Positions 8,527 to 17,501 of a stretch of DNA of 64,000 nucleotides are shown piece after piece. Under the pieces are notes generated by a model, which did not search any database, was not told the origin of the DNA, and worked only from the letters and a program-made list of their open reading frames with translations. The DNA is from Paenibacillus sp. 481 (GTDB lineage: Bacteria; Bacillota; Bacilli; Paenibacillales; Paenibacillaceae): assembly GCF_021223605.1 (NCBI RefSeq), contig NZ_CP075175.1:1778001-1842000 (forward strand). The letters are read 5' to 3'. Position 1 is the first letter of the stretch. The number at the start of each line of letters is the position of its first letter. Made by a program: the position numbers and the translations under genes.

Positions 8527-9816
8527 CTAAATTTCTTCATTAATGACCGCATAAATGCGTGCATGCCATTCCTCTGATAATGATCCTCCGAGCTCACTTT
8601 CATACTGTTCACGATACTGTTGAATAAACTGCTTCGCCCTTGCTTTCTCCCCATTATCGACGTATAGCTCTACTATGCGGGCAGCAATATGCTCGTTCCA
8701 AGAATCTATTTTAATGAGTTGACGGGCATGAATGAGCGCTTTGCGAAAATCTCCCTGCTTCTGCATATCATCAATGATGTCCTCCATTAGCCACAAATAA
8801 CGCTGTCTGAGATCTTCACGATGTGTCGTCATCCAAATGCCATCCAGCCCTTCGCACCAGTCACCACGGTACAAATTAGCGGATTGTTCAGGCACGCTAA
8901 CGTTCAAATGACGTGATTGAGATGCCGATTGAGATTGAGATTCCATAAACAAATCGGTATCATGCCAAACATTCGTTAGTACTAACTTATACAATCGATC
9001 ACGGTATGAGACGTGAATATAGTCTTGAAGCGATATCTCTGCTATCGCGCGCCGGATTTGATACACACAAGTATGAACGTACGTTTTTGCCTTGTCAGGA
9101 TCAGAATTCGGAAATACATCATTTATAATCTGATCCAGCGTTGCTGATCCTTTAAATAACAAATACGCAAATAATTCTTCAACTTTTATCGTACGCCACT
9201 TGATCTTCCCCAATGGGCCCTCTACTTGCAAGCGTCCTAAACTATAAATACACGGCAAATGATGTTCCGACAGCCTCCCTGTAGGCTGTAGCGCAGCCAT
9301 AGTCAGCACATTGTCCGCTACTTGCTGAGCACTTTCTTTATTTGCTTCAGTAAGAGCTTTTGTACGAGGTTCCACATTTTTTTCCGTATAAGTTTCCGCA
9401 TGGGCTTCCACCTCCGTATGCCTTTCCTTTACATCCACTCCGCCTACACCTACACGACGACGATGAATCCGCTCTAATGTGCGGTTAAGGCGTTCCTTCT
9501 TCACAGGCTTTAGTATGTAGTCAACAGCGCTTAATTCAAATGCTTGCACCGCATATTGATTGTAAGCTGTAACGAATACAACGTTAACCATCGGCCTTGC
9601 ATCCAATAACCGCTCAGCAAATGTAAGACCATTAAGGCCTGGCATTTGAATATCCAACAAGACGATGTCCGGCTCATGCGCGATAGCCCATTCCAACGCT
9701 CGCTCCGCATGAGCGAACAACATGACCTCCGAAGCCAGCTGCTCGTCTTTCAATAAGTCCTCCATCTCATCCAGAGCTGGCAGTTCGTCATCAACGACAA
9801 CTATTCGATAAGACAT
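8527..9816 (-). CDS. Response regulator with SARP-like winged helix and BTAD domain
   Basis: 429 residues. Residues 1-120 are a receiver domain (DD at 9-10, phospho-acceptor Asp55 in LLDIQMP, Lys in ILKPVKK). Residues about 125-185 are a charged linker with repeated TEA/TE segments. The C-terminal half has an OmpR-like winged helix (GRLQVEGPLGKIKWRTIKVEE region, AYLLFKGSATLDQII) followed by a BTAD/TPR-like helical domain (GDWCEGLDGIWMTTHREDL onward), the arrangement of SARP-type activators. It lies 2 bp after the hybrid kinase stop, so it is the cognate output: phosphorylation would drive DNA binding. Targets are unknown; the adjacent SLH gene is a candidate by position only. Confidence 0.88.
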   Translation of the reverse strand: MSYRIVVVDDELPALDEMEDLLKDEQLASEVMLFAHAERALEWAIAHEPDIVLLDIQMPGLNGLTFAERLLDARPMVNVVFVTAYNQYAVQAFELSAVDYILKPVKKERLNRTLERIHRRRVGVGGVDVKERHTEVEAHAETYTEKNVEPRTKALTEANKESAQQVADNVLTMAALQPTGRLSEHHLPCIYSLGRLQVEGPLGKIKWRTIKVEELFAYLLFKGSATLDQIINDVFPNSDPDKAKTYVHTCVYQIRRAIAEISLQDYIHVSYRDRLYKLVLTNVWHDTDLFMESQSQSASQSRHLNVSVPEQSANLYRGDWCEGLDGIWMTTHREDLRQRYLWLMEDIIDDMQKQGDFRKALIHARQLIKIDSWNEHIAARIVELYVDNGEKARAKQFIQQYREQYESELGGSLSEEWHARIYAVINEEI

Positions 9817-9818
9817 GA

Positions 9819-12800
9819 TTACTCCTTTTCCGCGTGGATTCGCATCGTGACTATAGTACCGCCGCCATCACGGCGCTCCATAATCAGCGAAGTTCCATAT
9901 AGGCTTCGCAATCTACGGTTAATGTTGGCGAGTCCAATCCCTCTACGCTTTTCTCCTGCTAGAGAAGAAGCAAGCACCTCGCCACCACAATCTAGTACAG
10001 CCGGGTCAGCACCTACCCCATCATCGGACACCGTTAATTCAATCCACGCACCCACTCTACGGGAGGTGATAAGAACGGTGCCCCCTTCCACTTTTTCCAT
10101 TATGCCATGATGAACAGCGTTCTCCACGATGGGCTGGAGCAACAGCGGTGGTAACCTGAATTCTTGCTCTTCCAGTACAAACTCCACGTTCAGCCGCTCC
10201 CCAAAGCGAGCTCGCTCAAGCGATAAATACGCTTCAATTAGACGAAGTTCACTCGCAAAAGACACCTCGGTCTCTTGATTATTAAAGTCAAAGTTGCCGC
10301 GCAGAAAGTCGCTTAGGGCATGCAGCAGTTCTCGCGTCTTATCCGAATCTCGCTTGCTCATCCATACGATTGTATTAATGGAATTAAACAGGAAATGAGG
10401 TTTAATCTGCGCACGCAGCATATCCCTCTCAGACTGAACAAGCTGTGCCACCGTTCCTTTCAACTGCACAAGCGTCCTCACTCTACCGCGAAGATCCGTC
10501 CAGTCGTAAGGCTTATGAATAAAGTCGTTAGCCCCAGCCTCGAATCCGGCTTGATTCAAATGCGTATTTGAGCCTGCTGTAGCCATCAAGACAGGCAACT
10601 CCAACTGGTTGTACATTTGCCTAATAATGCGGCACAAATCAAAGCCTGACATTTTAGGCATCATCACATCCATAATGCACAGATTAAAGCGATTTCCATG
10701 CTCCAACAGCACAAGAGCAGCTTCACCGCTGCGTGCAAATTCGCATGTGTATCCTTCTAACTCAAGCAAGTTAGCGAGTGCCTTTATACTGGCATAGTTA
10801 TCATCGACTAGCAGGATATGCCCAGCCCCCTGTACAAAGGCGGAGTCTGACAGCTTATCACGCTCCTTGACAGGCAGCGCTGCCGCGCTCTTAGCGATTT
10901 GCCGCTCTTGGCTTTCAGCTGTGCTTCTACTATATCGAATTTCTTCTTGCCTCGACACCTCACTTGCTTCCTTGCCTACGACAGCTTCTTGTTGACTGAA
11001 CTCAACAGCAGGTAGAGTAAATGTAAACGAGCTGCCCTCTCCAACCGTCGAACGCACATGAATATGCCCACCTTGAATCTCAACCAGTTGCTTCGTAATG
11101 GGAAGCCCTATTCCAATTCCCGAAGTGTCCGTATACGATTCATTGCCAAGTTGCTCATACTCTTTAAAAATGCGGTCCAATTGATTGTGCTCAATACCTA
11201 CCCCCGTATCACTGACGGTAATTGCTTCCCAATTCCCTTGGTTGACACAGGTAACTTTAATAACTCCTATATCGGTATGTTTAAGCGCATTGTCCAATAA
11301 ATTGTACAAAATTTGCATCAAACGATTCTCATCGGCGACGACATAATGCTGCCTAGGCTTAACTTCATTTAAGATTGCGACTGCTCCGCTCATATTTAAA
11401 TGACGGAAAATCTCAATAACGACGGATACGACGCGATGCACATCTATCGAACTGGCTTGAAGTCGGAGCCGCTGATTTTTAATTTGCTCGTAGTCCAATA
11501 TGTCTTTGACTAAGTAACTCATTCGTCGAGCCGTGCCATGCATCAGACGCAAATCCGACTCTTGAGCTGCATTGAGTTGGCCTCCGGCTCCACCCATCAT
11601 CGATTGACTAATGTTAATAATCGCATTTAACGGCGTCTTAAGCTCATGTGACGTACGGACTAGAAACTTCTCTTGTTCCTTCATCTTGTCTACTAGTTGC
11701 TCTGACAACAGTTTAATTTGATTGTAAGCATTTGAGAATCGACTTGAGAAAAATAACCCCTGAACCAAGACAAATATCGGGAGTCCAAGTGGCGGAACAT
11801 CCGTAATAGGGCCGACCCATCCTACTCTAGAAATCATAAGCCCGATCACTTGCATCGAAGCCAACACACTAATAAAAATGTAAAATGACCCCTGAAGCTT
11901 ATGTCGCATGGCTTGAATGGACATCACCACGATATATAGAAGTCCAATAACATTCACAACTAACAAATAGTACATAAGCTGTGAATTGAAGCTCATCGAG
12001 GTCAATAGAATCACAATTATCGCGATTATACAATGAACACCTGCTACACGAATCAGTCTAGCTGAACCGTATGGCTTAAATTGATGAAATGCATGTGCTA
12101 AGAAAAAATAAGAAGCTCCGATACCGGAAATAAACTGAATCTTAATCAAAATCTCAAACGGAATACTCGGTATATATTCGATCAGCACCTTTTCGCCGTG
12201 AGACGCAACGTATGCCGCTCCTGAAAGACAAAATAACGGAAAGTAAAATGCTGATGTTCCCTCTCGCCGATGAACATTTTCGCCCAAAAAATAAACAAAC
12301 ATAAAGAAAAAGCAAGATATAATGATGACGTCGTAAAAGCCTTTACGCTTCTCCAACTTATGAATAGCCTCTTGCGTACCTATGTAGATCGAATCCGAAA
12401 CACCGTTGTTCATTTTAAAATGAAAATTAGAAACGTGGAAAGTAAGTTCCACTTCTCTCTTATCTGTAGAAAAATGACCGATATACGGATAGTTGTACGG
12501 AATAGACATCTCTGGAGTTGTCCCTACTTGTCCAGTTGAACCGATCAGTTTGCCGTCGACATACAGCCTACTCGCCATTTTGGCATTCGTTACTCGGATC
12601 GCATATTCCCGATTACCACTTGGTAATTCCACCTTAAGTCGATAAGTGGCATAATTCACATCATTGCTGAACACACGCCAAATGTCCGTATTCCACTGAT
12701 GAGGAACATTCACATAAGAATAACCAGATGCTTCTGAGCTTGGCGATATGAGCTGATTGGGGATATACTCCCATTGTCCACTCAACGCGACTGCATGTTT

Positions 12801-12968
12801 AGTATCCATTTGGCATCCGGTCAAATCCATTGATCCTTGCTGATTGACCGCACAAGATTCCGAACGCTGTTCTAAAAATGGCAGGCCAAGCAGTAAAAAC
12901 AAAATAACAGCCCAGAAACAAAGCTCTACGATGGGCCTTCGACGAAGTTGTTGTATCATTGATGACAT
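9819..12968 (-). CDS. Hybrid sensor with two kinase modules (7TMR-DISM, HisKA, REC, LytS-type)
   Basis: 1049 residues. One TM near the N-terminus, an extracellular jelly-roll-like sensor (about 45-205, 7TMR-DISMED2-like), seven TM segments (about 210-405), then HisKA with phospho-His441 (RTSHELKTPLNAI) and HATPase (NLLDNALKHT; GIGIGLPITKQLV). A receiver follows (LLVDDN, phospho-acceptor Asp767 in CIMDVMMPKM). Last is a second kinase of the His_kinase/LytS family (AQIKPHFLFNS, His858) with its own HATPase (LLLQPIVENAVHHG; GIGLANINRRLRSLYG). It forms an operon with the response regulator. A plausible relay is His441 to Asp767 controlling the LytS-type module, which then phosphorylates the regulator; this order is inferred. 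Confidence 0.9.
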   Translation of the reverse strand: MSSMIQQLRRRPIVELCFWAVILFLLLGLPFLEQRSESCAVNQQGSMDLTGCQMDTKHAVALSGQWEYIPNQLISPSSEASGYSYVNVPHQWNTDIWRVFSNDVNYATYRLKVELPSGNREYAIRVTNAKMASRLYVDGKLIGSTGQVGTTPEMSIPYNYPYIGHFSTDKREVELTFHVSNFHFKMNNGVSDSIYIGTQEAIHKLEKRKGFYDVIIISCFFFMFVYFLGENVHRREGTSAFYFPLFCLSGAAYVASHGEKVLIEYIPSIPFEILIKIQFISGIGASYFFLAHAFHQFKPYGSARLIRVAGVHCIIAIIVILLTSMSFNSQLMYYLLVVNVIGLLYIVVMSIQAMRHKLQGSFYIFISVLASMQVIGLMISRVGWVGPITDVPPLGLPIFVLVQGLFFSSRFSNAYNQIKLLSEQLVDKMKEQEKFLVRTSHELKTPLNAIINISQSMMGGAGGQLNAAQESDLRLMHGTARRMSYLVKDILDYEQIKNQRLRLQASSIDVHRVVSVVIEIFRHLNMSGAVAILNEVKPRQHYVVADENRLMQILYNLLDNALKHTDIGVIKVTCVNQGNWEAITVSDTGVGIEHNQLDRIFKEYEQLGNESYTDTSGIGIGLPITKQLVEIQGGHIHVRSTVGEGSSFTFTLPAVEFSQQEAVVGKEASEVSRQEEIRYSRSTAESQERQIAKSAAALPVKERDKLSDSAFVQGAGHILLVDDNYASIKALANLLELEGYTCEFARSGEAALVLLEHGNRFNLCIMDVMMPKMSGFDLCRIIRQMYNQLELPVLMATAGSNTHLNQAGFEAGANDFIHKPYDWTDLRGRVRTLVQLKGTVAQLVQSERDMLRAQIKPHFLFNSINTIVWMSKRDSDKTRELLHALSDFLRGNFDFNNQETEVSFASELRLIEAYLSLERARFGERLNVEFVLEEQEFRLPPLLLQPIVENAVHHGIMEKVEGGTVLITSRRVGAWIELTVSDDGVGADPAVLDCGGEVLASSLAGEKRRGIGLANINRRLRSLYGTSLIMERRDGGGTIVTMRIHAEKE

Positions 12969-13019
12969 AAATTAATTCCCTCTAGTAAATAGTGTAGGTA
13001 CCTTAGGCGCTTACATATT

Positions 13020-13274
13020 TTATTCGCCGCTGCCGTCATCCCCATCATCCGAATTCGAATTTCTACTACTGTAACTGCTTGACGAATTGCGGCTGCCGTA
13101 ATCATGTGAAGAGCCCCTACTACTGCTGTAATCATTTGACGAGCTACCACTGCTGGATGTACTTGACGAACTACCGCTATCAGAATCATTGAACATTATA
13201 ATCGCAATTACAACAATAATTAAAAAAAATGCAATCTCACTTGATGTTGGAGTAATATTCATGAATACATCCAT
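13020..13274 (-). CDS. Small Ser/Asn-rich single-TM protein
   Basis: 84 residues from the ATG at 13274, chosen because GGAGG lies 9 nt upstream; a longer reading to 13298 lacks an RBS. One TM segment (EIAFFLIIVVIAIIMF, about residues 13-28) is followed by a low-complexity tail of Ser, Asn, Asp and Gly (SSSSTSSSGSSSNDYSSS) ending in DDGDDGSGE. No family recognised. It ends 51 bp before the hybrid kinase start on the same strand, so it may be the first gene of that operon. The tail would be disordered. Its AGY/TCN-rich DNA also gives an overlapping frame that I regard as spurious. Confidence 0.5.
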   Translation of the reverse strand: MDVFMNITPTSSEIAFFLIIVVIAIIMFNDSDSGSSSSTSSSGSSSNDYSSSRGSSHDYGSRNSSSSYSSRNSNSDDGDDGSGE

Positions 13275-13358
13275 CCCAGTTAGCCTCCGTTTCAGCAACC
13301 TCAGGTATTAACGCTTTATTAATCGCCACCTTCGTCGCCATCCCAACCTTCCACCTTA

Positions 13359-13766
13359 TTAGGCCTCAGTCTCATAGGAACGGTGTTCCATGATGGCATA
13401 AGCGGAAGCAAGGTTAGGCTGATGAGAGATACTAATATGAATGACATATTCATGCGCACTCAGACCGAGACGACTCCAAGCCCGCTCACTCAAGCGGCAG
13501 TATGGCTTGCCAAGGTGATCTGGCAACACCTCTATATCTTGAAAGCCGACCTTTGCTCCAATTCCAGTGCCTATTGCCTTTACAACCGCTTCCTTAGCTG
13601 CAAACCGCCCAGCAACAAACTCCGTTTGGCGCCCACCACGTTCTTGATGCAACACTTGCTCTTCACTCGTTAACAGACGTGCAATAAATCTTTTGCTTAT
13701 ATCACCAGATAAAATGCGCTGGATGCGTTCTATTTCTACGATGTCGTGACCGATACCATAAATCAT
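13359..13766 (-). CDS. acpS: Holo-[acyl-carrier-protein] synthase AcpS
   Basis: 135 residues. AcpS transfers 4'-phosphopantetheine from CoA to the Ser of apo-ACP, activating fatty-acid synthesis. The N-terminus MIYGIGHDIVEIERI carries the Mg-binding Asp, and FAAKEAVVKAIGTGIG carries the conserved Glu/Lys motif. Length is slightly above the usual 118-125 because of a short C-terminal extension (EHRSYETEA). It is divergent from bioA. Confidence 0.95.
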   Translation of the reverse strand: MIYGIGHDIVEIERIQRILSGDISKRFIARLLTSEEQVLHQERGGRQTEFVAGRFAAKEAVVKAIGTGIGAKVGFQDIEVLPDHLGKPYCRLSERAWSRLGLSAHEYVIHISISHQPNLASAYAIMEHRSYETEA

Positions 13767-13924
13767 AGCTCTTTCCCCCTAGCTTCAAGCATGATGCTTC
13801 ATGCTTTTCATCTTCAATAATATGGATATTGTATCATAGCTAAATTTGGAGGACGAGCATTATTACACCGCTTACGTTAGAGGAATTAGAAATCCAATGT
13901 TGACGTTGTCATATTAAAAATCAT

Positions 13925-13959
13925 TTGTTAACCTATTAAATATATGATTTGGTTAACGA
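13925..13959. promoter_or_regulatory. Probable BirA operator upstream of bioA
   Basis: Inverted half-sites TTGTTAACC (13925-13933) and GGTTAACGA (13951-13959) are separated by 17 nt, about 50 bp before the bioA start. The half-sites match the biotin repressor BirA operator of Bacillota (TTGTTAACC/GGTTAACAA). The spacer is slightly longer than the 14-16 nt I recall for that site. If real, bioA is repressed when biotinyl-AMP-bound BirA is abundant. Confidence 0.7.
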
Positions 13960-14006
13960 TTATGTTGAAGTGATAGGATGAAGACTTGCATAAAGGAGCA
14001 ACGATC

Positions 14007-15554
14007 ATGGATCAAGTTCGGCAACAGGAACTGCTGGTGAAGGACAGACAGTATGTCTGGCATCCTTTTACGCAAATGAAAGATTATGAGCAGCGCGATC
14101 ATGTACTGATCGAGCGTGCTGAAGGAATTTTCTTGTACGATGCCAATGGTAATCGCTATTATGACACCGTTTCCTCTTGGTGGTGCAATGTTCACGGGCA
14201 CGGGAATCCGCGCATTAAAGCAGCAATTGCCGAGCAGTTGAACGCGTTTGACCATATTATGTTCAGCGGCTTAACGCACGCTCCTGGTATAGAGCTAGCT
14301 GAAAAGCTAGTACACATTACACCCGCTGGGCTGACAAAAGTGTTCTATTCAGACAACGGCTCTACGGCAGTCGAAGTGGCGCTAAAAATGTCGTTTCAGT
14401 ACTGGCAGCAGACAGGCCGACCAACGAAGACGAAGTTCGTCTTCCTCGATGGCAGCTATCATGGTGATACGTTAGGTGCCGTTAGTGTCGGCGGCATTGG
14501 GCTTTATCACGCGCTGTTCAAGCCGCTGTTGTTTCAGGGGCATCGCGTGTCAGCACCTGATTTGCGGAGGGCAAATCGTAAGGGCGACGAGGGTGGCGAG
14601 GGCAGGGATTCTTCTGCGGGGGTTCGCGCTTGGCCTGAGGGCGACGAGGGCAGGGATTCTTCTGCGAGGGCTCTCACTTGGCCCGAGGGCGACGAGGGCA
14701 GGGATTCTTCTGCGAGGGCTCTCACTTGGCCCGAGGGCGGCGAAGGTGAGGCTTCTTCTGCGAGGGTTCGCGCTTTATTCGAGCGCGAGGTAGCTGAAGC
14801 TGCCCTAGCGGAGGTTCGCGCCTTGTTCGAGCGCGAAGCAGAGTCCATAGCGGGCATCGTCGTGGAGCCGATGCTGCAAGGTGCTGGCGGCATGATTATG
14901 ACGCCTGCTGCTTATTTGGTAGGGCTGCGGGAGCTGTGCACGCAGTATGACGTTCACCTAATCGCCGATGAGGTGGCGACAGGCTTTGGGCGAACAGGTA
15001 CAATGTTCGCCTGTGAGCATGCGGGCATCAGCCCTGACATCATGTGCCTTAGCAAAGGGCTGACGGCCGGAGTGATGCCGCTCGCGGCGACACTGTGCCG
15101 CGAGTCCATTTACGCCGCGTTCTATGACGACTACGCGACGCAAAAAACGTTCTTCCACGGTCACAGCTTCACCGGAAATCCGGTGGCGTGTGCCGTGGCG
15201 TTAGCGAGCCTGCGCCTGTTCGAGGAGGAACGCACACTCGAACAGGCGCAGGCCACGATCCACGCACTGCGCGAAGCTGTGCGTGGCATTGCCGAACTGC
15301 CGCACGTAGCCGATGCGCGGCAACTCGGCCTTGTAGCGGCGTTCGACTTGTACGAAGACGTCGAACAACGCCGCCCCTTCCCGCCCGAGCGACGCATCGG
15401 GGCGGCCATCTACGAAGCGGGCTTCGCTGAAGGACTGATCCTGCGCCCGCTTGGCGACACCATCTACTACTGGCTGCCGCTCTGCGCCACGCCAGACGAC
15501 GTCCGCGACATCGCCGCACGCACAACGCGCGTGCTCAGCCGCTTGCTCGGCTAA
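14007..15554 (+). CDS. bioA: Adenosylmethionine-8-amino-7-oxononanoate aminotransferase, with repeat insertion
   Basis: 515 residues from the ATG at 14007 (AAAGGAG 8 nt upstream). A PLP-dependent class III aminotransferase that converts KAPA to DAPA in biotin synthesis with SAM as amino donor. Family features: WHPFTQMKDY, SSWWCNVHGHGNPRI, YSDNGSTAVEVALKM, DGSYHGDTLGAVSVGG, the ADEVATGFGRTG PLP-Asp region, Schiff-base Lys in LSKGLTAGVMPL, and HGHSFTGNPVAC. It is longer than usual because residues about 196-275 are five 16-residue repeats (GDEGRDSSARALTWPE type), placed in the loop before IAGIVVEPMLQGAGGM. Flanking catalytic motifs are intact, so activity is likely. No other bio gene is nearby. 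Confidence 0.95.
   Translation: MDQVRQQELLVKDRQYVWHPFTQMKDYEQRDHVLIERAEGIFLYDANGNRYYDTVSSWWCNVHGHGNPRIKAAIAEQLNAFDHIMFSGLTHAPGIELAEKLVHITPAGLTKVFYSDNGSTAVEVALKMSFQYWQQTGRPTKTKFVFLDGSYHGDTLGAVSVGGIGLYHALFKPLLFQGHRVSAPDLRRANRKGDEGGEGRDSSAGVRAWPEGDEGRDSSARALTWPEGDEGRDSSARALTWPEGGEGEASSARVRALFEREVAEAALAEVRALFEREAESIAGIVVEPMLQGAGGMIMTPAAYLVGLRELCTQYDVHLIADEVATGFGRTGTMFACEHAGISPDIMCLSKGLTAGVMPLAATLCRESIYAAFYDDYATQKTFFHGHSFTGNPVACAVALASLRLFEEERTLEQAQATIHALREAVRGIAELPHVADARQLGLVAAFDLYEDVEQRRPFPPERRIGAAIYEAGFAEGLILRPLGDTIYYWLPLCATPDDVRDIAARTTRVLSRLLG
14592..14831 (+). repeat. 48-bp in-frame minisatellite inside bioA
   Basis: Five consecutive 48-bp units start at 14592, 14640, 14688, 14736 and 14784. 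Units 2 and 3 are identical; units 1 and 4 are diverged; unit 5 (REVAEAALAEVRALFE) looks like native sequence from which the array grew. Each unit encodes 16 residues, so copy-number change keeps the frame. Confidence 0.92.
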
Positions 15555-15561
15555 ACGCCAC

Positions 15562-15617
15562 ACGGGCGGGAGTATTCCATGCTCATGCTAGCCATGGAAC
15601 ACCCCCGCCCGTTTTTT
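15562..15617 (+). terminator. bioA terminator
   Basis: ACGGGCGGG...TTCCATG pairs with CATGGAA...CCGCCCGT across a short loop and is followed by TTTTTT. Confidence 0.88.
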
Positions 15618-15628
15618 AACGCTGCGAA

Positions 15629-16636
15629 CTAAAATTTAATTTTCACACGCGTCAGACGACTAAATAACAAATAACCAAGGCCACCTAACAAAATAAAACC
15701 GATATAGAAGCCAGATTTCTCACCAAAGAAGCTATTACTCAGTATAATTCCTCCGACTAGCGAGCAGCAAAATGCAAAGCCGAGACCGAGCATCTTTTCG
15801 ATTATTGGAAAGATAGCAATTCTCCCGTTATGCTCCAAATTATTGTGCTTGTACAGCCAAGCTCCAAAAAGTAAACAGAAAATGATAATAGGAAGGATAG
15901 TCATGTAATATTCCGTATCTGGATAATTAACTACCCAGCCGAGAATCGAAAAATTGCTTGGCGGTCCACCGCTCCACGCATATACGCGATACGGATAAAA
16001 GATATCTTTAATAATTCTGTAACATTCATCAAAAAATTGAAATAAAAATAGAAAAATTCCAGTTAGAACCGTTTGTGATAACCAACTCCCGCATACCGTG
16101 CCTAAACCTAGGGTGAACGTGTACACGGCAATAGCAGCAACACTCACGTGCATACTAGCAAGAATCACTTCATGAACGTCAATAAACTGCGCTAGCGCAG
16201 ACGTTTCTATCACAAGTATATCTATGGCTCCATTAACAACCATTGATCCTGTAATAAAAACAACGCCCAGCAGCCACTTCACACCGTATACCGTACTACG
16301 ATGATAAGGAAGAGAGAATGTCATTTCACTGATTTTGTTACGCCGCTCGAAGCCTATTTGCCAGACAGACATTAGAAAAGCTAGCGACCCTAGCAACAAT
16401 CTTGCAAATGCATAATTTTCTCCCCAGTTATAGGAACTATTACCTCTCAACTCGTATTCTTTATACATGGCAACTTTACGTGCTATAACATCATCAGATG
16501 TAAGCAACCATTCTTCTATCCTTAAAAAACCCATCATCATAAACATACCCAGTAGCATGAACCACAGCATAAATCGAACTTGTCGATATTCCTTCCACCA
16601 TAGCGCCCGTGCAAATAAATCACGCCACATCGCCAT
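15629..16636 (-). CDS. ABC-2-type transporter permease (YtrC/D-like)
   Basis: 335 residues with about eight hydrophobic segments and an N-terminal WWKEYRQVRFMLWF typical of single-gene ABC-2 permeases. Start taken at the ATG at 16636, with GGGAGGGG 6 nt upstream; a GTG one codon earlier is also possible. It overlaps the ATPase gene by 17 bp, so the two are coupled. With the GntR/YtrA regulator and ATPase it forms a three-gene operon like Bacillus ytrABC, implicated in cell-wall-antibiotic stress. The substrate is unknown. Confidence 0.82.
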   Translation of the reverse strand: MAMWRDLFARALWWKEYRQVRFMLWFMLLGMFMMMGFLRIEEWLLTSDDVIARKVAMYKEYELRGNSSYNWGENYAFARLLLGSLAFLMSVWQIGFERRNKISEMTFSLPYHRSTVYGVKWLLGVVFITGSMVVNGAIDILVIETSALAQFIDVHEVILASMHVSVAAIAVYTFTLGLGTVCGSWLSQTVLTGIFLFLFQFFDECYRIIKDIFYPYRVYAWSGGPPSNFSILGWVVNYPDTEYYMTILPIIIFCLLFGAWLYKHNNLEHNGRIAIFPIIEKMLGLGFAFCCSLVGGIILSNSFFGEKSGFYIGFILLGGLGYLLFSRLTRVKIKF

Positions 16637-17501
16637 CACCGTCCCCTCCCGATTTCCACGTAAACCAATCTTCCAAAGAGAGAGGAAGTTCCTCTAACAG
16701 TATCGTCTCGGCACCGCGAAGGGTGTTAACAGCCACAGCCGATTCCAGTAGTACCGTATACACACGCCCAACTTGCTGCAACACATAGATTCCCTCCTGT
16801 TGCAACCACGTTGGCGGCTCGGCATCCGGGAAGACGACTTGCATTTTACGCACTTCCATGCGCAAGCTTTCCAGCTCCCATATCTCATCGGTACGCCCAT
16901 CCCGCAGCAGCACGACCGTATCTGCGATCCGATCAAGCTCATGCAACATATGCGACGAAATAAGAATAGACGCATCTTCACGCAACGATTCCATAATGAG
17001 CGAGAGCAATTGTTTTTTCGCTACAGCATCGACCCCGTTCGTCGGCTCGTCCAACATAATAAAGCGTGCGCGAGTCGCAAGCCCCAACGCTGTACTAAAT
17101 AGCATCTTCATTCCTTTAGACAGCTTGCGCACAGGCTTATGTATCGGAAGACGAAAGCGTTCCATCGCTTCCATAAAGAAAAAATAATCAAATGAAGGGT
17201 ACAGCATCGCAAACCAATTCGCGCACTGCTTAATCGTATAGCTCTCCAGCGCATCGGGCGCATCCGGTATAAAGACGACATCCCGCTTCACTTCCGGCCG
17301 CCGATGGATATCGATATCTTCAAAGCACACAGTGCCCTGATCCGGCGTATAAATGCCTGCCATCGTACGCATCAACGTCGTTTTGCCCGTTCCATTGCGA
17401 CCAATAAGACCAATTACACGCCCCGGTGGAATATGAAAATGAGCACCATTAAGCACTGCTTTTCCCTCAATATGCTTATGTACCGCTTGTACTTGTATCA
17501 T
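16620..17501 (-). CDS. ABC transporter ATP-binding protein (YtrB-like)
   Basis: 293 residues. Walker A is GRNGTGKTTL (about 36-45), the signature region is VRKLSKGMKM (weak LSGGQ, usual in ABC-2 exporters), Walker B is RFIMLDEPTNGVD, and the switch His is in ILISSHMLHELDRI. The C-terminal 80 residues are a variable accessory domain ending GGDGDGDVA. RBS GGGAGGG precedes the ATG at 17501, which lies inside the end of the regulator gene. It energises the adjacent permease. Confidence 0.9.
   Translation of the reverse strand: MIQVQAVHKHIEGKAVLNGAHFHIPPGRVIGLIGRNGTGKTTLMRTMAGIYTPDQGTVCFEDIDIHRRPEVKRDVVFIPDAPDALESYTIKQCANWFAMLYPSFDYFFFMEAMERFRLPIHKPVRKLSKGMKMLFSTALGLATRARFIMLDEPTNGVDAVAKKQLLSLIMESLREDASILISSHMLHELDRIADTVVLLRDGRTDEIWELESLRMEVRKMQVVFPDAEPPTWLQQEGIYVLQQVGRVYTVLLESAVAVNTLRGAETILLEELPLSLEDWFTWKSGGDGDGDVA

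Noticed and set aside
12956-13189. Alternative frame through the Ser-rich small gene
   Set aside because: It lacks an RBS, overlaps the kinase start and owes its openness to the skewed codon use of the Ser-rich tail.
14476-14893. Open frames in other phases across the bioA minisatellite
   Set aside because: They exist only because the 48-bp repeat lacks stops in several frames; no RBS or domain.
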